From: Brachybacterium sp. P6-10-X1
Lineage (GTDB): Bacteria > Actinomycetota > Actinomycetes > Actinomycetales > Dermabacteraceae
Assembly: GCF_001969445.1 (NCBI RefSeq)
Contig: NZ_CP017297.1
Span: 3,596,001-3,660,000, forward strand
DNA length: 64,000 nucleotides
Direction of reading: 5' to 3'
Made by a program: the position numbers and the translations under genes. This document shows positions 26,468 through 35,190 of this stretch, piece after piece. Under the pieces are notes generated by a model. The model worked only from the letters and a program-made list of their open reading frames with translations, was not told the DNA's origin and made no database searches. Numbering within the stretch: position 1 is the first letter of the stretch; each line of letters opens with the position of its first letter.

Positions 26468-26535
26468 CTGGTGCCCTCCTGTCCACCTGGCGCGCTGCGT
26501 CGCGTCGCCGATGCCCTAAGGTATAACGTGATACT

Positions 26536-26553
26536 CAGTGATGCAAGACACTG
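26536..26553. promoter_or_regulatory. candidate operator in the divergent spacer 26468-26631
   Basis: Inverted repeat CAGTG-N8-CACTG (26536-26540 and 26549-26553). The minus strand shows a TTGCAT / TATACC pair about 15 bp apart overlapping this site, a weak promoter for the binding-protein gene. The LacI protein at 27965 is the positional candidate. Confidence 0.4.
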
Positions 26554-26631
26554 TGGAATCGACTGCCAGTGGGTTTGCTCTGCGAACTGACTGGCTGCAT
26601 CCATCCATGACAGCGATTTACCGAGGCAGAC

Positions 26632-27561
26632 ATGCACAAGTTCCTGGCCTATGACCGGCAGCTCGAGCGCTTCGACCCGCTCGAGCGAGTGATCACCTTC
26701 GACGACTTCGACACGGGTTTCAACGGGTGGATGGACCTCACCCCGAACTTCGTCTACGACGACTACGAGTCCTTCGACAGCGCCGTCGACCTCACCAGCT
26801 GGGCGCCGTCCATGCTGAGCTCGGCCCCCATGCGGTTCGCGGCGTCGCACGGCTCGATGGAGGGCACCTACTCCCTGAAGCTGACGACGGGCGCCGCGGC
26901 GGCGCCCCACACGGAGCCGCCGGCCGACGGCAGCATGGGCATCTCCCTCAAGCGCCTCTCCCGCTTCGGCGACCCCTCGAAGATCCAGATCGAGACCTGG
27001 TACTCCTACACCCCCGCCCAGGACCGGATCGGGCTGGGGGAGGAGGACATCCGCGCCTTCGGCTTCTACTTCGACATCCAGGACTCCGAGCATCGGTACA
27101 TGCCCGGCGTGCGCTACGTGAACTCGCTGGGCGGCAAGCTCGTCAAGAAATGGCAGTACTGGAAGGCCGCGGAGGGCGTCACCCACGCCGACTGGAACTT
27201 CGGCGTGGAGAACGGGTGGTGCGCTCCCGGCATCGACAACCTCTGGTACGGCCGACGGTACGAGGACGGTTCGACCGACGGCTATCAGTGGGTGCCCGGC
27301 GGGGAGCAGGACCTGCTCTACAACGAGAGCCCCGACAAGATCAACTGGCTGTACTTCCGGCTGCTGGTCGACGTGGAGAAGCGGGAGTACATCGAGCTGC
27401 AGAGCATGGACGAGGTCTTCGACCTGCGCGGCATCCAGCCGACGCTCGCGGACCGGTATCGCTCGATCGACAACCTCATCAACCCCATCTTCTACGTGGA
27501 GACGGACAACGACCGTCCCGTCCACCTCTTCCTCGACTCCGTCGTGTACTCGACCGAGTGA
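26632..27561 (+). CDS. conserved unknown protein, sugar-operon associated (309 aa)
   Basis: 309-aa protein with no recognised domain. It lacks a signal peptide. It opens with FDPLERVITFDDFDTGFNGWMDL, which resembles the start of beta-sandwich (concanavalin-like or carbohydrate-binding) folds, and is rich in aromatic residues (many Trp and Tyr, for example WQYWKAAEGVTHADWNFGVENGW), as in carbohydrate-active proteins. The C-terminus (PVHLFLDSVVYSTE) again reads as a beta-strand that closes a sandwich. It starts at ATG 26632 with GAGGCAG nearby. It is followed by a 108-aa unknown gene and a LacI regulator on the same strand and is divergent from the ABC importer. It may be a cytosolic glycan-binding or glycan-cleaving protein of a new type; this is inference. 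Confidence 0.75.
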   Translation: MHKFLAYDRQLERFDPLERVITFDDFDTGFNGWMDLTPNFVYDDYESFDSAVDLTSWAPSMLSSAPMRFAASHGSMEGTYSLKLTTGAAAAPHTEPPADGSMGISLKRLSRFGDPSKIQIETWYSYTPAQDRIGLGEEDIRAFGFYFDIQDSEHRYMPGVRYVNSLGGKLVKKWQYWKAAEGVTHADWNFGVENGWCAPGIDNLWYGRRYEDGSTDGYQWVPGGEQDLLYNESPDKINWLYFRLLVDVEKREYIELQSMDEVFDLRGIQPTLADRYRSIDNLINPIFYVETDNDRPVHLFLDSVVYSTE

Positions 27562-27592
27562 CCCGGCCCCGCAGCGACGAAAGGATCATGCA

Positions 27593-27919
27593 GTGCAGAC
27601 CACCAACACCTCCGTCCTCGCCCGGCGGATCTGGATCACCGCCGAGCACACCACTCTTCCCTACGAGGCCGGCTGGGCCACGGAGGCCGTCTTCTTCACC
27701 CAGGTGGAGGGCGAGCATCCGGAGCTCCGGGTGACCACCGAGATCTCCCCGGACGGGATCACCTGGATCCCCCGCGGCGAGCCCCGCACCCTCGGGTCCG
27801 ACCAGTCGATCCTGGACAGCGGCCTGACCGTGTTCGGCGCCTGGCTCCGACTGCGGATCGAGGGCGCGAGCGAGGAGCGGCCGGCCCGTATCCTGGTGCA
27901 CCTGAACCTGAAGGGCTGA
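27593..27919 (+). CDS. small unknown protein, sugar-operon associated (108 aa)
   Basis: 108-aa protein, probably an all-beta domain: ARRIWITAEHTTLPYEAGW, LRVTTEISPDGITWIPRGEP and LRLRIEGASEERPARILVHL read as alternating strands. The SPDGITWI phrase is like that in small beta-sandwich (F5/8-type or fibronectin-like) repeats. Start is GTG at 27593 with GAAAGG 10 nt upstream. It lies 31 bp after the 309-aa gene and 45 bp before the LacI gene, so the three are probably one unit. No signal peptide. Function unknown. Confidence 0.65.
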   Translation: MQTTNTSVLARRIWITAEHTTLPYEAGWATEAVFFTQVEGEHPELRVTTEISPDGITWIPRGEPRTLGSDQSILDSGLTVFGAWLRLRIEGASEERPARILVHLNLKG

Positions 27920-27964
27920 CGGGGTGTGGCCCGCGATCGCTGAGCACGTCGGAGGGAGACGGAC

Positions 27965-28990
27965 ATGCAGGGCTCCCGGAAGACGGCTCGGCTGTCGGAG
28001 GTGGCGAAGCTCGCCGAGGTCTCCCCGGGCCTGGTCTCCCGGATCCTGAACGAGGACTCCACGCTCAAGGTCCGCCCCGAGACCCGTGAGCGGGTCATGA
28101 ACGCCATCGACCTGCTGCAGTACACGCCGCACGCCTCGGCCCGCGCGCTGAGGAACTCCCGCACGGGGCTGCTGGGGTTCGCCCTGCATCACGTCAACGA
28201 TCCGATCTACGCCCAGCTCGTCGAGACGGCGCAGATCGCCGCGGCGGAGCGCGGGTACTCGGTGGTCCTGCTGAACGCGGACGAGCTCATGGAGCGCCAG
28301 GGCGCGTTCCGCACGCTCGTCCGCGGGCACCGGGTGGACGGCCTGCTCATCCAGAGCGGGTTCGCGGCGGACAGCCACGGGCTGCAGGACGTCGCGCGGT
28401 CCGTCCCCTCGGTCGTCTTCAACGCGGACGAGACGCCGGGGCTGCGGACGGTGCGCCTCGACGACGCCACGGCCGCGACGATCGCGACGCAGCGGCTCCT
28501 GGAGCTCGGGCACCGGCAGATCGCGTTCGTGGGCGCCGAAGGGGCGACCTCGGACCGTCGCTTCCGCGGGTATCTCGACGCGCTCGAGGCGGCCGACGTC
28601 GCTCCGCTCCCGATGATCAGCGGGGGATGGGACGCCGGCACGGCTCGAGCCGGCATCGAGCGGTACGTCGCCACGGGCGGCAGGGCCACGGCCCTGGTGG
28701 TGGTGACCTCGACCAGCGCGCTCGGAGTGCATGCGGGAGTCGTCGCCGCCGGCCTCTCGCTCCCGGCCGACGTCTCCGTGGTGAGCATCCACGACGCCTG
28801 GTTCACGGAGCATCTGAACCCGCCGCTGACGGTCGTGGAGCTGCCCCTGGCCGAAATCGGTCGGCGGGCCGTCGACCTGCTGATCGAGCAGATCGATGCG
28901 CCGGCGGAGGGTGCGGTCGTCCTGGAGGAGCCGGCGCCTCGGCTCATCGAGCGGGGATCGACGGATGTGCCGGGTGGGCGGAGGGGCTGA
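27965..28990 (+). CDS. LacI-family transcriptional regulator
   Basis: 341-aa LacI/GalR regulator with an N-terminal helix-turn-helix (about residues 8-62, LSEVAKLAEVSPGLVSRILN) and a periplasmic-binding-protein-like sensor (LLGFALHHVNDPIYAQLVE, LGHRQIAFVGAE, PADVSVVSIHD). Strong ribosome-binding site GGAGGGAGA before ATG 27965. It ends the plus-strand unit with the two unknown proteins and most likely controls both that unit and the divergent ABC operon. Convergent with the GltS-like gene. Confidence 0.92.
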   Translation: MQGSRKTARLSEVAKLAEVSPGLVSRILNEDSTLKVRPETRERVMNAIDLLQYTPHASARALRNSRTGLLGFALHHVNDPIYAQLVETAQIAAAERGYSVVLLNADELMERQGAFRTLVRGHRVDGLLIQSGFAADSHGLQDVARSVPSVVFNADETPGLRTVRLDDATAATIATQRLLELGHRQIAFVGAEGATSDRRFRGYLDALEAADVAPLPMISGGWDAGTARAGIERYVATGGRATALVVVTSTSALGVHAGVVAAGLSLPADVSVVSIHDAWFTEHLNPPLTVVELPLAEIGRRAVDLLIEQIDAPAEGAVVLEEPAPRLIERGSTDVPGGRRG

Positions 28991-29006
28991 GCGGTATACC
29001 GGCCAC

Positions 29007-29024
29007 AGCTCCTGCGGCGGAGCT
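29007..29024. terminator. possible bidirectional terminator hairpin
   Basis: AGCTCC-TGCGGC-GGAGCT forms a 6-bp stem with a 6-nt loop in the 64-bp spacer between convergent genes (LacI and the GltS-like carrier). No T-run follows. Confidence 0.35.
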
Positions 29025-29054
29025 TGGAGCGCTCGGTGCGGCCCCGGGCCGGAG

Positions 29055-30443
29055 CTACCGCATCATGGCGGATTCACGCTGCTCAGCGTTGCGAGCAGAG
29101 GGCCGTTTCCAGACCCCCGTCACGATCGCGAGGCCGATGAGGAGGGCGCACAGCACGGCGCAGCCGATCCCTACTGCAAGGTTTCCCCAGGTGGCGACGG
29201 CGATGGGGAACATGGCGGTGATCAGACCGCCGCCGACGAACGGGCTCGCGAAGGGGGCGCGAAGTGCGAAACCTCGGAAGGCCCCGGTCTTGAAGTTCGG
29301 GTCTGCCGCGCGCAGGAGGACGAGGCCTACCGAGACGACTCCGGTCATGGCTCCGAAGTTCACGATGCTGTTCTCCACCCAGTCCTCGCCGAAGATGCGC
29401 GGTCCGATCCAGGAGAAGATCGCCACGCTCATCACCGCCATCACGACGAGGGTGATGGCCAGGGCCTGCCAGTTGTCCAGGAGCACCGGCAGGGACAGGG
29501 AGGCGACGGCGGAGACGACGAGGAAGTCGAGCGCCACTCCTGCGATCGAGTTCAACGTCGCTTTGTCGACGAGCTTCTGAGCGGGGGTGCGGACGATGAC
29601 GAGATGGACGATGAATCCGCCGATCATGGCGAGCGGGAAGAGGGGGACGCCGGTGAGGACCATGTCGACGACGTGCTTCATGCCGTATCCGAGCAGGACG
29701 GCGATAGCGATCAGCGAGAGGTGGAAGGCCAGATTGTCGAGTGAGGCTCTCTGGAGGCGCCCGGTGGACTCGACCTGGGCCTCGTGTTCGGGAAGGATGT
29801 CGCTGGCTGCCTTCGAGGTCCCGGCCCTGTAGTTCTTGAGCTGCCCCTTGCGGGCGGCGATGTTGATCATGACCATGCCGGCGACGATGCCGAAGACGAG
29901 GCCGGCCGTCGCGGAGCCGAGCGCCACGGAGGAACCGTCGGCCCAGCCGAGTGCCGTGTAGGCCCCTTCCATCCCGGCGGCGGTGCCGTGGCCGCCCGGC
30001 CAGGAGACCTCGAAGATGGTCGAGAAGATCGGGGTGGTGCCGAACAGCGGCGTGAAGAGGAAGAACGTCAGCAGGGCGGGCACCGCGACGACGGCGAAGC
30101 TGCTGAAGTACGAGTAGAAGACGTGCGGTGCGGCTTCCCGGGCAGCCTCGTTCAGCTTCGGGAGCTGCTCGCCCATCAGCATCGGAGCGAAGACGATGGT
30201 GATGAGGACGCCGGCGATCCCCGACCAGGTCGTGTTGATGCTCTCGGGGACGAGACCGAGGGCATACGGTCCGGCCAGCAGCCCGATCAGACCGCCGAGC
30301 AGGGCGGAGGGAATGAAGAACGTGCGGAAGACGGGGACCAGCGCGCGGAGGAGAACTCCCAGCAGGAGGAGTGCGCCGAGGACCGACGCCGCGAGGAGCA
30401 GTGAACCGAGCATGTCGCCGTCGATGGCGTGAAGTTCAGGCAT
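29055..30443 (-). CDS. sodium/glutamate symporter family protein (GltS-like)
   Basis: 462-aa polytopic membrane protein of the GltS (ESS) family, which imports glutamate or related amino acids with Na+. Some 10-12 hydrophobic segments are present. The family re-entrant loop motif is seen in EVSWPGGHGTAAGMEGAY (first half), and NSIVNFGAMTGVVSVGL is the matching second-half loop. ATG 30443 has GGAGG 6 nt upstream. It is 29 bp downstream of a DAO-type oxidoreductase gene on the same strand, suggesting uptake of an amino acid that the oxidase then handles. The ligand may differ from glutamate. Confidence 0.85.
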   Translation of the reverse strand: MPELHAIDGDMLGSLLLAASVLGALLLLGVLLRALVPVFRTFFIPSALLGGLIGLLAGPYALGLVPESINTTWSGIAGVLITIVFAPMLMGEQLPKLNEAAREAAPHVFYSYFSSFAVVAVPALLTFFLFTPLFGTTPIFSTIFEVSWPGGHGTAAGMEGAYTALGWADGSSVALGSATAGLVFGIVAGMVMINIAARKGQLKNYRAGTSKAASDILPEHEAQVESTGRLQRASLDNLAFHLSLIAIAVLLGYGMKHVVDMVLTGVPLFPLAMIGGFIVHLVIVRTPAQKLVDKATLNSIAGVALDFLVVSAVASLSLPVLLDNWQALAITLVVMAVMSVAIFSWIGPRIFGEDWVENSIVNFGAMTGVVSVGLVLLRAADPNFKTGAFRGFALRAPFASPFVGGGLITAMFPIAVATWGNLAVGIGCAVLCALLIGLAIVTGVWKRPSARNAEQRESAMMR

Positions 30444-30472
30444 CGTTGCCTCCAGATGTCGATCGGGTGGCC

Positions 30473-31600
30473 TCAGCGGAATCGCTCAGGACTGAAAGGG
30501 GTCAGAAGGGGTGAGCTGATGCCGAGCAGCACGTCCTCGGCGATGAGTCGGGAGACGACCGGGGCGATCGCCCAGCCGTGTCCGGACCAGCCGGCGGCGA
30601 CGAACAGGCGCGGTGCACAGCGACCGATGATCGGGATCTGATCGACGCTGGCGCTCTCGGCCCGCGAGGCGTCGGCGGTGATGACCTCGAGATCTGCCAG
30701 GTAGGGGAAGACGTGGCGCAGGACCTCGATGTTTCCCGCGAGTCGATCGGTGACCACCTCGGATCCACCCGCAGTCTCGCGTCCGCGCCAGCCGCCGCTG
30801 AGCATGACGTCCGTGCCGAGCATCTTGACCGAGAGCGGCCGCGTCTCATGTCCGGTGAGCATGGGGATGTGGGCCGATGTCGACGTCCGCAGCCGCGACG
30901 CGAGCGGATGGATGGTCCACAGGGGGAGCTCGCGGCCCGTGGCGTCGGCCACGAGCCGGCGAACGCCACCGTTGGCCAGGAGGATGACCTCGCGGCGAGC
31001 CCGGATCGTCTCGCCCTTGTCGGTGACCACCCCCGTGATGCCGCCGTCGTCGGCCGTGAGCACTGATGCGACACCGGTTTCGTGAATGACCTGCACCCCC
31101 AGGCGTCGGGCGGCGGCCGCGTAGGCCAACGTGGTCGCCTCGTGCGAAGCCATCCCATCGGTGGGCACGTACGACGCGCCCTGGATGTCCTCGGAGATGC
31201 CGGGGTACTCGCTCCGGACTCGATCTCGACCCCACAGCTCGGTGGGGACGCCCAGCTCCGTCTGTGCGCGGGCGTACGTCTCGGCGGCGTCGATGCCCTT
31301 GAACCCGGTGCTCGCGGGGCCCTCGATCAGATAGGTGCCTCCGGTGCGGATGTAGCCGGTCTCGCCATCGAGTTCTTCATGAAGGGTCGGCCAGATCTGG
31401 TTGGCTTCTCGTATCAGCGGCAGTTCGCGCAGGTCACGACGGTTCGCGCGAACTCCGCGCTGTCCGATCCCGCCGGAGGCGCCACCCGCCGGCTGCGCGC
31501 GCTCGAGCACCGCGACGGACTCGGCGCCCAGTCGTGCGAGGTGATAAGCGGTGGCCATGCCATACACGCCGCCGCCCACGATGACGAAGTCGAATTCCAC
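30473..31600 (-). CDS. FAD-dependent oxidoreductase, DAO family
   Basis: 375-aa flavoprotein of the D-amino-acid oxidase/sarcosine-glycine oxidase family. The N-terminal FAD-binding Rossmann motif is VIVGGGVYGMATAYHLA, and the family's second region shows GWSGHGWAIAPVVSRLIAE, which contacts the flavin. The start is taken as GTG at 31600, where AAGGAAGG lies about 8 nt upstream; the GTG at 31609 lies on top of that ribosome-binding site. It is co-directional with the GltS-like carrier and divergent from the RpiR gene, with a shared inverted-repeat operator between. Substrate is likely an amine or amino acid brought in by the carrier. Confidence 0.88.
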   Translation of the reverse strand: MEFDFVIVGGGVYGMATAYHLARLGAESVAVLERAQPAGGASGGIGQRGVRANRRDLRELPLIREANQIWPTLHEELDGETGYIRTGGTYLIEGPASTGFKGIDAAETYARAQTELGVPTELWGRDRVRSEYPGISEDIQGASYVPTDGMASHEATTLAYAAAARRLGVQVIHETGVASVLTADDGGITGVVTDKGETIRARREVILLANGGVRRLVADATGRELPLWTIHPLASRLRTSTSAHIPMLTGHETRPLSVKMLGTDVMLSGGWRGRETAGGSEVVTDRLAGNIEVLRHVFPYLADLEVITADASRAESASVDQIPIIGRCAPRLFVAAGWSGHGWAIAPVVSRLIAEDVLLGISSPLLTPFSPERFR

Positions 31601-31639
31601 CCTGTGCACCTTCCTTGTGGATCTCCCAGAGCGTAAGGT

Positions 31640-31669
31640 TTCCTTCAGTCGTCGTCAACAGTGAAGGAA
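31640..31669. promoter_or_regulatory. candidate RpiR operator
   Basis: Perfect inverted repeat TTCCTTCA (31640-31647) and TGAAGGAA (31662-31669), 14 bp apart, between the divergent oxidoreductase and RpiR genes. It overlaps the alternative GTG start at 31661 and so supports the ATG at 31694. Confidence 0.6.
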
Positions 31670-31693
31670 GTCCTCCAGTGTCAAGATGGTCGT

Positions 31694-32554
31694 ATGTGGC
31701 CCGTTGATGCGCCTGAGCTGACCAGGCAGGAGGAAGCGATCGCACGCTTCGCGCTGGAAGTTCCCCTGGCATTCGCGACCTCGAGCGGTGCGGCGATCGC
31801 CGCACGGACGGACACCAGCGAGGCATCGGTGGCTCGTGCCGCGAAGAAGCTCGGCTTCGAGAACGTTCGGGAGATGAAATCGTTCTGTGCGAGCCGGGTC
31901 CAGGAGACCGCGAACCTGCAGAGCGTCCTGAGCGGCCGTCTGGATGCGCTCGATACGGACGACGCGACCCGGAGCACGTCTGGTCTCACCGGGAGGGAGA
32001 CGGTGACCTCGGGCCTCCGGTCCGCTGCGAAGCTCGTGCTCGCCGTCGAGCAGAGCGTGGAATGGCCGTCGGTGGAAGCTGCGGCGGCCGATATCGGCGG
32101 CGGACCGCGCGTGATCCTCTACGGACTCGGCACGGGGTACAGCCTCGCGCAGTATGCCGAGATCGAGTTCTCCCGCCTCGGTCTCGACGCCCGCGCGACG
32201 ACCGGCGGAGGCCATGCGAATGCCCAGGCAGCTTTCCAGATCACGGCCGAGGACGTCGTTCTCGTCGTGGCTCCCCGCGCCATCTTCCCGGACATCGAAC
32301 GCTTCCTTGCCGCGGTGCTGCGGACGACGAAACGCGTCTACGTCATCACGCAGGCGTCGCTGCCAGCACCACTGAGCAGCGCCGGAGCGTCCGCGCTCCG
32401 GCTGCCCCCGTCCGGGGGCAGCGGCGCGACGGACGCGGTCGGCACGATCGCGCTCATCGATTCCCTGGTGGCGGACATCGCTCGCCGTCACCCGCGCAGA
32501 GCGCTGGAGGCGCGGACCCGTGCCCAGGCGTATAGGGACGAGTTCTCGAGATGA
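31694..32554 (+). CDS. RpiR/MurR-family transcriptional regulator
   Basis: 286-aa regulator. An N-terminal helix-turn-helix of the RpiR type (about residues 8-75, FATSSGAAIAARTDTSEASVARAAKKLGFENVREMK) precedes a SIS sugar-isomerase-like sensing domain (about 110-250, VILYGLGTGYSLAQYAEIEFSRLG). The ATG at 31694 is chosen because the inverted-repeat operator lies upstream and overlaps the only earlier start. It overlaps the following oxidoreductase by 4 nt (ATGA). RpiR proteins usually sense sugar phosphates, but the setting here (two DAO oxidases and an amino acid carrier) points to an amino-compound pathway. Confidence 0.9.
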   Translation: MWPVDAPELTRQEEAIARFALEVPLAFATSSGAAIAARTDTSEASVARAAKKLGFENVREMKSFCASRVQETANLQSVLSGRLDALDTDDATRSTSGLTGRETVTSGLRSAAKLVLAVEQSVEWPSVEAAAADIGGGPRVILYGLGTGYSLAQYAEIEFSRLGLDARATTGGGHANAQAAFQITAEDVVLVVAPRAIFPDIERFLAAVLRTTKRVYVITQASLPAPLSSAGASALRLPPSGGSGATDAVGTIALIDSLVADIARRHPRRALEARTRAQAYRDEFSR

Positions 32555-33711
32555 CGCCGGGACACGCGCCGCACGTGGCCGTCGTGGGAGCCGGGTTCGT
32601 CGGGGTCGTCATCGCGGACGCGCTGGTGGAACGAGGATGCGCCGTCACGATCATCGCGCCGACTCGCGAGCTCTCCGACGCGTCGGCCGTCACGTATGCG
32701 TGGCTCAACAGTCACCGGAAACGGCCCGAGATCTACCAGGGCCTGAACGAGCGCGGATTGCGCCACTGGCGCGAGGAGTTCGGCCCCGCTCACCCTGAGC
32801 ACGTCCACTGGTGCGGACATACGGTCGTGCTCGAGGAGAGCGCGAACGTGGATGTCCTCACCGCCCGTATCGAGTATCTGGCGTCGCTGGGGTATCCGAC
32901 GGAGCGGACGACGGCCGCAGACGTCGCCGCAGAGCTTCCGATCCATGTGCCGGAAGGCGCTGCCACCGCGGCCTTCCCTGCGGAGGGGCACTGTGAGCCC
33001 GGCCCGATTCGCCGTGCTCTCCTCGATGAGCTGGATCGCAGCGGACGGTGCCGATGGGAGCTCGGTGAAGCCGTCGCGGTGGACGACCATGCGGTCACGC
33101 TTCGAACCGGCCGGCGGATCGAGGCCGACCGCATCGTGGTCGCCGCTGGGAACGGCAGTACGGATCTCCTCCGGACGGCGGGATTCGATCTGCCGATGGT
33201 GGCCCAGGACGCGGGTGGGCCCGCCTGGGGATTCCTCGCGGAAGCACGAGTCGCCGGACACGGGATCCCGCACCCGGTGACGGCCGACCACGTCAACGTC
33301 AGGCCCCTCGATCCGGACCTCCTGCTGGTCCAGGCGTTGGAGCTCGATGATGCCGCGGGTCCGGACGTCGCGATCGGTCAGCCGCTGCACGAGGCCTTCG
33401 AGTCACGCGTCGTAGACCTCCTGGGCAGGAGGGACGTCGAGATCACCGCGGTGCGCGTCGGCCACCGTGTGATCCCGGCCGATGGGCTGAGCGTGGTGGG
33501 GCCTGTGGGCGGCGATCCGAGGAGCGGTTTGTGGACGGTCGTGACGCACAGCGGAATCACGCTGGCCCCGTTTCTCGCCTCGATGGTGGCGGCGGAGATC
33601 GTCGAACGCACGCAATACGCGGTCCTCGACGACTTCCGTCCACAGCGTTTCGCCCGGAAGGAGTCACCGGCGGGGGGATTCGCAGCTCCGCGACGACCTG
33701 GGGAGCAGTGA
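32551..33711 (+). CDS. FAD-dependent oxidoreductase, DAO family (second)
   Basis: 386-aa flavoprotein. The dinucleotide-binding motif is VAVVGAGFVGVVIADALVE, with the acidic end replaced by a Thr/Ile-rich strand (AVTIIAPTRELS). The C-terminal flavin-contact region reads GLWTVVTHSGITLAPFLASMV. It is about 20-25 percent like the first DAO protein by eye but clearly distinct. Translationally coupled to the RpiR gene through an ATGA overlap. It probably oxidises another amine of the same pathway. Convergent with the sulfatase gene. Confidence 0.85.
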   Translation: MTPGHAPHVAVVGAGFVGVVIADALVERGCAVTIIAPTRELSDASAVTYAWLNSHRKRPEIYQGLNERGLRHWREEFGPAHPEHVHWCGHTVVLEESANVDVLTARIEYLASLGYPTERTTAADVAAELPIHVPEGAATAAFPAEGHCEPGPIRRALLDELDRSGRCRWELGEAVAVDDHAVTLRTGRRIEADRIVVAAGNGSTDLLRTAGFDLPMVAQDAGGPAWGFLAEARVAGHGIPHPVTADHVNVRPLDPDLLLVQALELDDAAGPDVAIGQPLHEAFESRVVDLLGRRDVEITAVRVGHRVIPADGLSVVGPVGGDPRSGLWTVVTHSGITLAPFLASMVAAEIVERTQYAVLDDFRPQRFARKESPAGGFAAPRRPGEQ

Positions 33712-33743
33712 CGTTCGGAACCGACCGTGCCTGAGCTGTCAGC

Positions 33744-35189
33744 TCACCGGAAGTCCTTCGCCCACGTCGCCGTGTGCATCGCGCTCTGCGCCCACCAGCG
33801 ATGGATCGCGTCGTGGAGACGGCCGCGCACCTCCGCATAGTCAGGATCCTCGAAGCGATCGTGCTCCTCGTGCGGATCGGTCTCGAGATCGAACAGCTGG
33901 CCCTGCTCGTGGTCGCTGAACTCGACGAGCTTGTAGCGGTCATCGCGCACCATGGTCATCAGCTCGGTGTCGGTGAGGATGAAGTCGCGAGCGTGCTCGC
34001 TGAACACGTACTCGCGAGGCGCGTGGTCCGCGTCCTCGCGCGCGGCCGGCAGCAAGGAACGTGCCTCCATCCACGGCGGGGGAGTGAGGCCCGCGAGCTG
34101 CAGGATCGTGGGCCCCACGTCCATCAGGCTGACCAGCTCGTCGATCCGCCGGCCCGCAGGGAGCCGTCCCGGTGCCCACAGGATCAGCGGGACGTGCACG
34201 CTCGGCTCGTACATCGTCCACTTCTGGGAGTGTCCGTGGTCGTTCAGCGCGTCGCCGTGGTCCGAGGTGAACACGATGACCGTGTTGTCGAGGACGCCAC
34301 GCTGCTCGAGCGTGTCCAGGAGGGCTCCGATCTGCTCGTCGATCAGCGTCACGTTCGCGAAGTAGTGCCGGCGCTGGCGCTGGGTCTGCTCATGGCTCGG
34401 GCCGTCGAGATGGACGATCGCGTCGTGGTCGTTGTCGAAGTGCTGCCGGCGCAGGGCGTGCAGCGGCTGCGGCTGGGCGTCGATGTCCTGGCGGGTGTTG
34501 TGCGGGGCGGGCATCTCGCGATCCCTGTATGCGTCGAGGAATCGGCTCGGCGGATCATAGGGCGGGTGCGGGCCGGGGAACCCGATCTGCAGCAGGAAGG
34601 GACTCTCGTCGATCGGGTAGCTTGCCAGCCAATGGCGGGCGAGGTTGCCCACGAAGCTGTCGGCGTGCATGTCCTCCTCCAGCTCCCACTCGAAGGCGCC
34701 CAGGCGCTCCTCGTAGTCGCCACGAGTGCGGTAGCTGACGCGTGATGGCTTCTTCAGACCGCGCACCCACAGGGCCTTGTCCCACTGGTCGAGGAAGTAG
34801 GGGAGGTTCGGGTGGTCGCGATCCTTGTTCTCCACGACGTGCCGCTCGTGGAATCCGACCGGGCTCTCGTACGGGAACGTGTGCATCTTGCCGACGCTGG
34901 CGCAGCGGTAGCCGCTGGAGGCGAGGTCCTCGACCCAGGAGTGGGACCAGCGATCGTCGTTGCGCAGGACCCCGGAGGTGTGCGGGTACAGGCCGGTGAA
35001 CAGGCTCGCGCGTGAGGGTGCGCAGGAGGGAGACGCGACGTACGCGTGGGTGGCGGCGACCCCCTCATGCACCAGACGGTCGAGGTTCGGGGTGTCCACG
35101 TGGTCGTGCCCCAGAGCTCTGATCGAGTCGAAGCGCTGCTGGTCGGTGATGACCAGCACGATGTTGGGGCGGGTGTCCTTCGAGGGCAT
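33744..35189 (-). CDS. type I sulfatase
   Basis: 481-aa sulfatase of the alkaline-phosphatase superfamily. C56-A-P58-S59-R60 is the formylglycine-forming motif (Cys type), embedded in SPSCAPSRASLFTGLYPH. Metal-binding residues include D16-Q17 in VLVITDQQ and the Asp-His of FTSDHGD near residue 300. Without a signal peptide the enzyme is cytosolic and must be matured by a formylglycine-generating enzyme encoded elsewhere. It lies 1 bp downstream of an MHS-type symporter gene, so uptake and desulfation are coupled. Choline sulfate and other small sulfate esters are possible; the motif alone does not separate sulfatases from phosphonate monoester hydrolases. Confidence 0.9.
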   Translation of the reverse strand: MPSKDTRPNIVLVITDQQRFDSIRALGHDHVDTPNLDRLVHEGVAATHAYVASPSCAPSRASLFTGLYPHTSGVLRNDDRWSHSWVEDLASSGYRCASVGKMHTFPYESPVGFHERHVVENKDRDHPNLPYFLDQWDKALWVRGLKKPSRVSYRTRGDYEERLGAFEWELEEDMHADSFVGNLARHWLASYPIDESPFLLQIGFPGPHPPYDPPSRFLDAYRDREMPAPHNTRQDIDAQPQPLHALRRQHFDNDHDAIVHLDGPSHEQTQRQRRHYFANVTLIDEQIGALLDTLEQRGVLDNTVIVFTSDHGDALNDHGHSQKWTMYEPSVHVPLILWAPGRLPAGRRIDELVSLMDVGPTILQLAGLTPPPWMEARSLLPAAREDADHAPREYVFSEHARDFILTDTELMTMVRDDRYKLVEFSDHEQGQLFDLETDPHEEHDRFEDPDYAEVRGRLHDAIHRWWAQSAMHTATWAKDFR

Positions 35190-35190
35190 G

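Noticed and set aside
26347..27525. Long minus-strand frame opposite the 309-aa protein, and similar long frames opposite most genes
   Set aside because: In GC-rich DNA the antisense frame of a real gene stays open; these translations are Arg/Gly/Pro/Ala/His-rich and lack domains.
31661..31693. GTG at 31661 as start of the RpiR gene
   Set aside because: It lies on one arm of the perfect inverted repeat 31640-31669 and adds residues without regulator homology.
33732..33746. Palindrome TGAGCTGTCAGCTCA at the sulfatase 3' end as a terminator
   Set aside because: The stem is only 5-7 bp with a tiny loop and overlaps the stop codon; no T-run follows.
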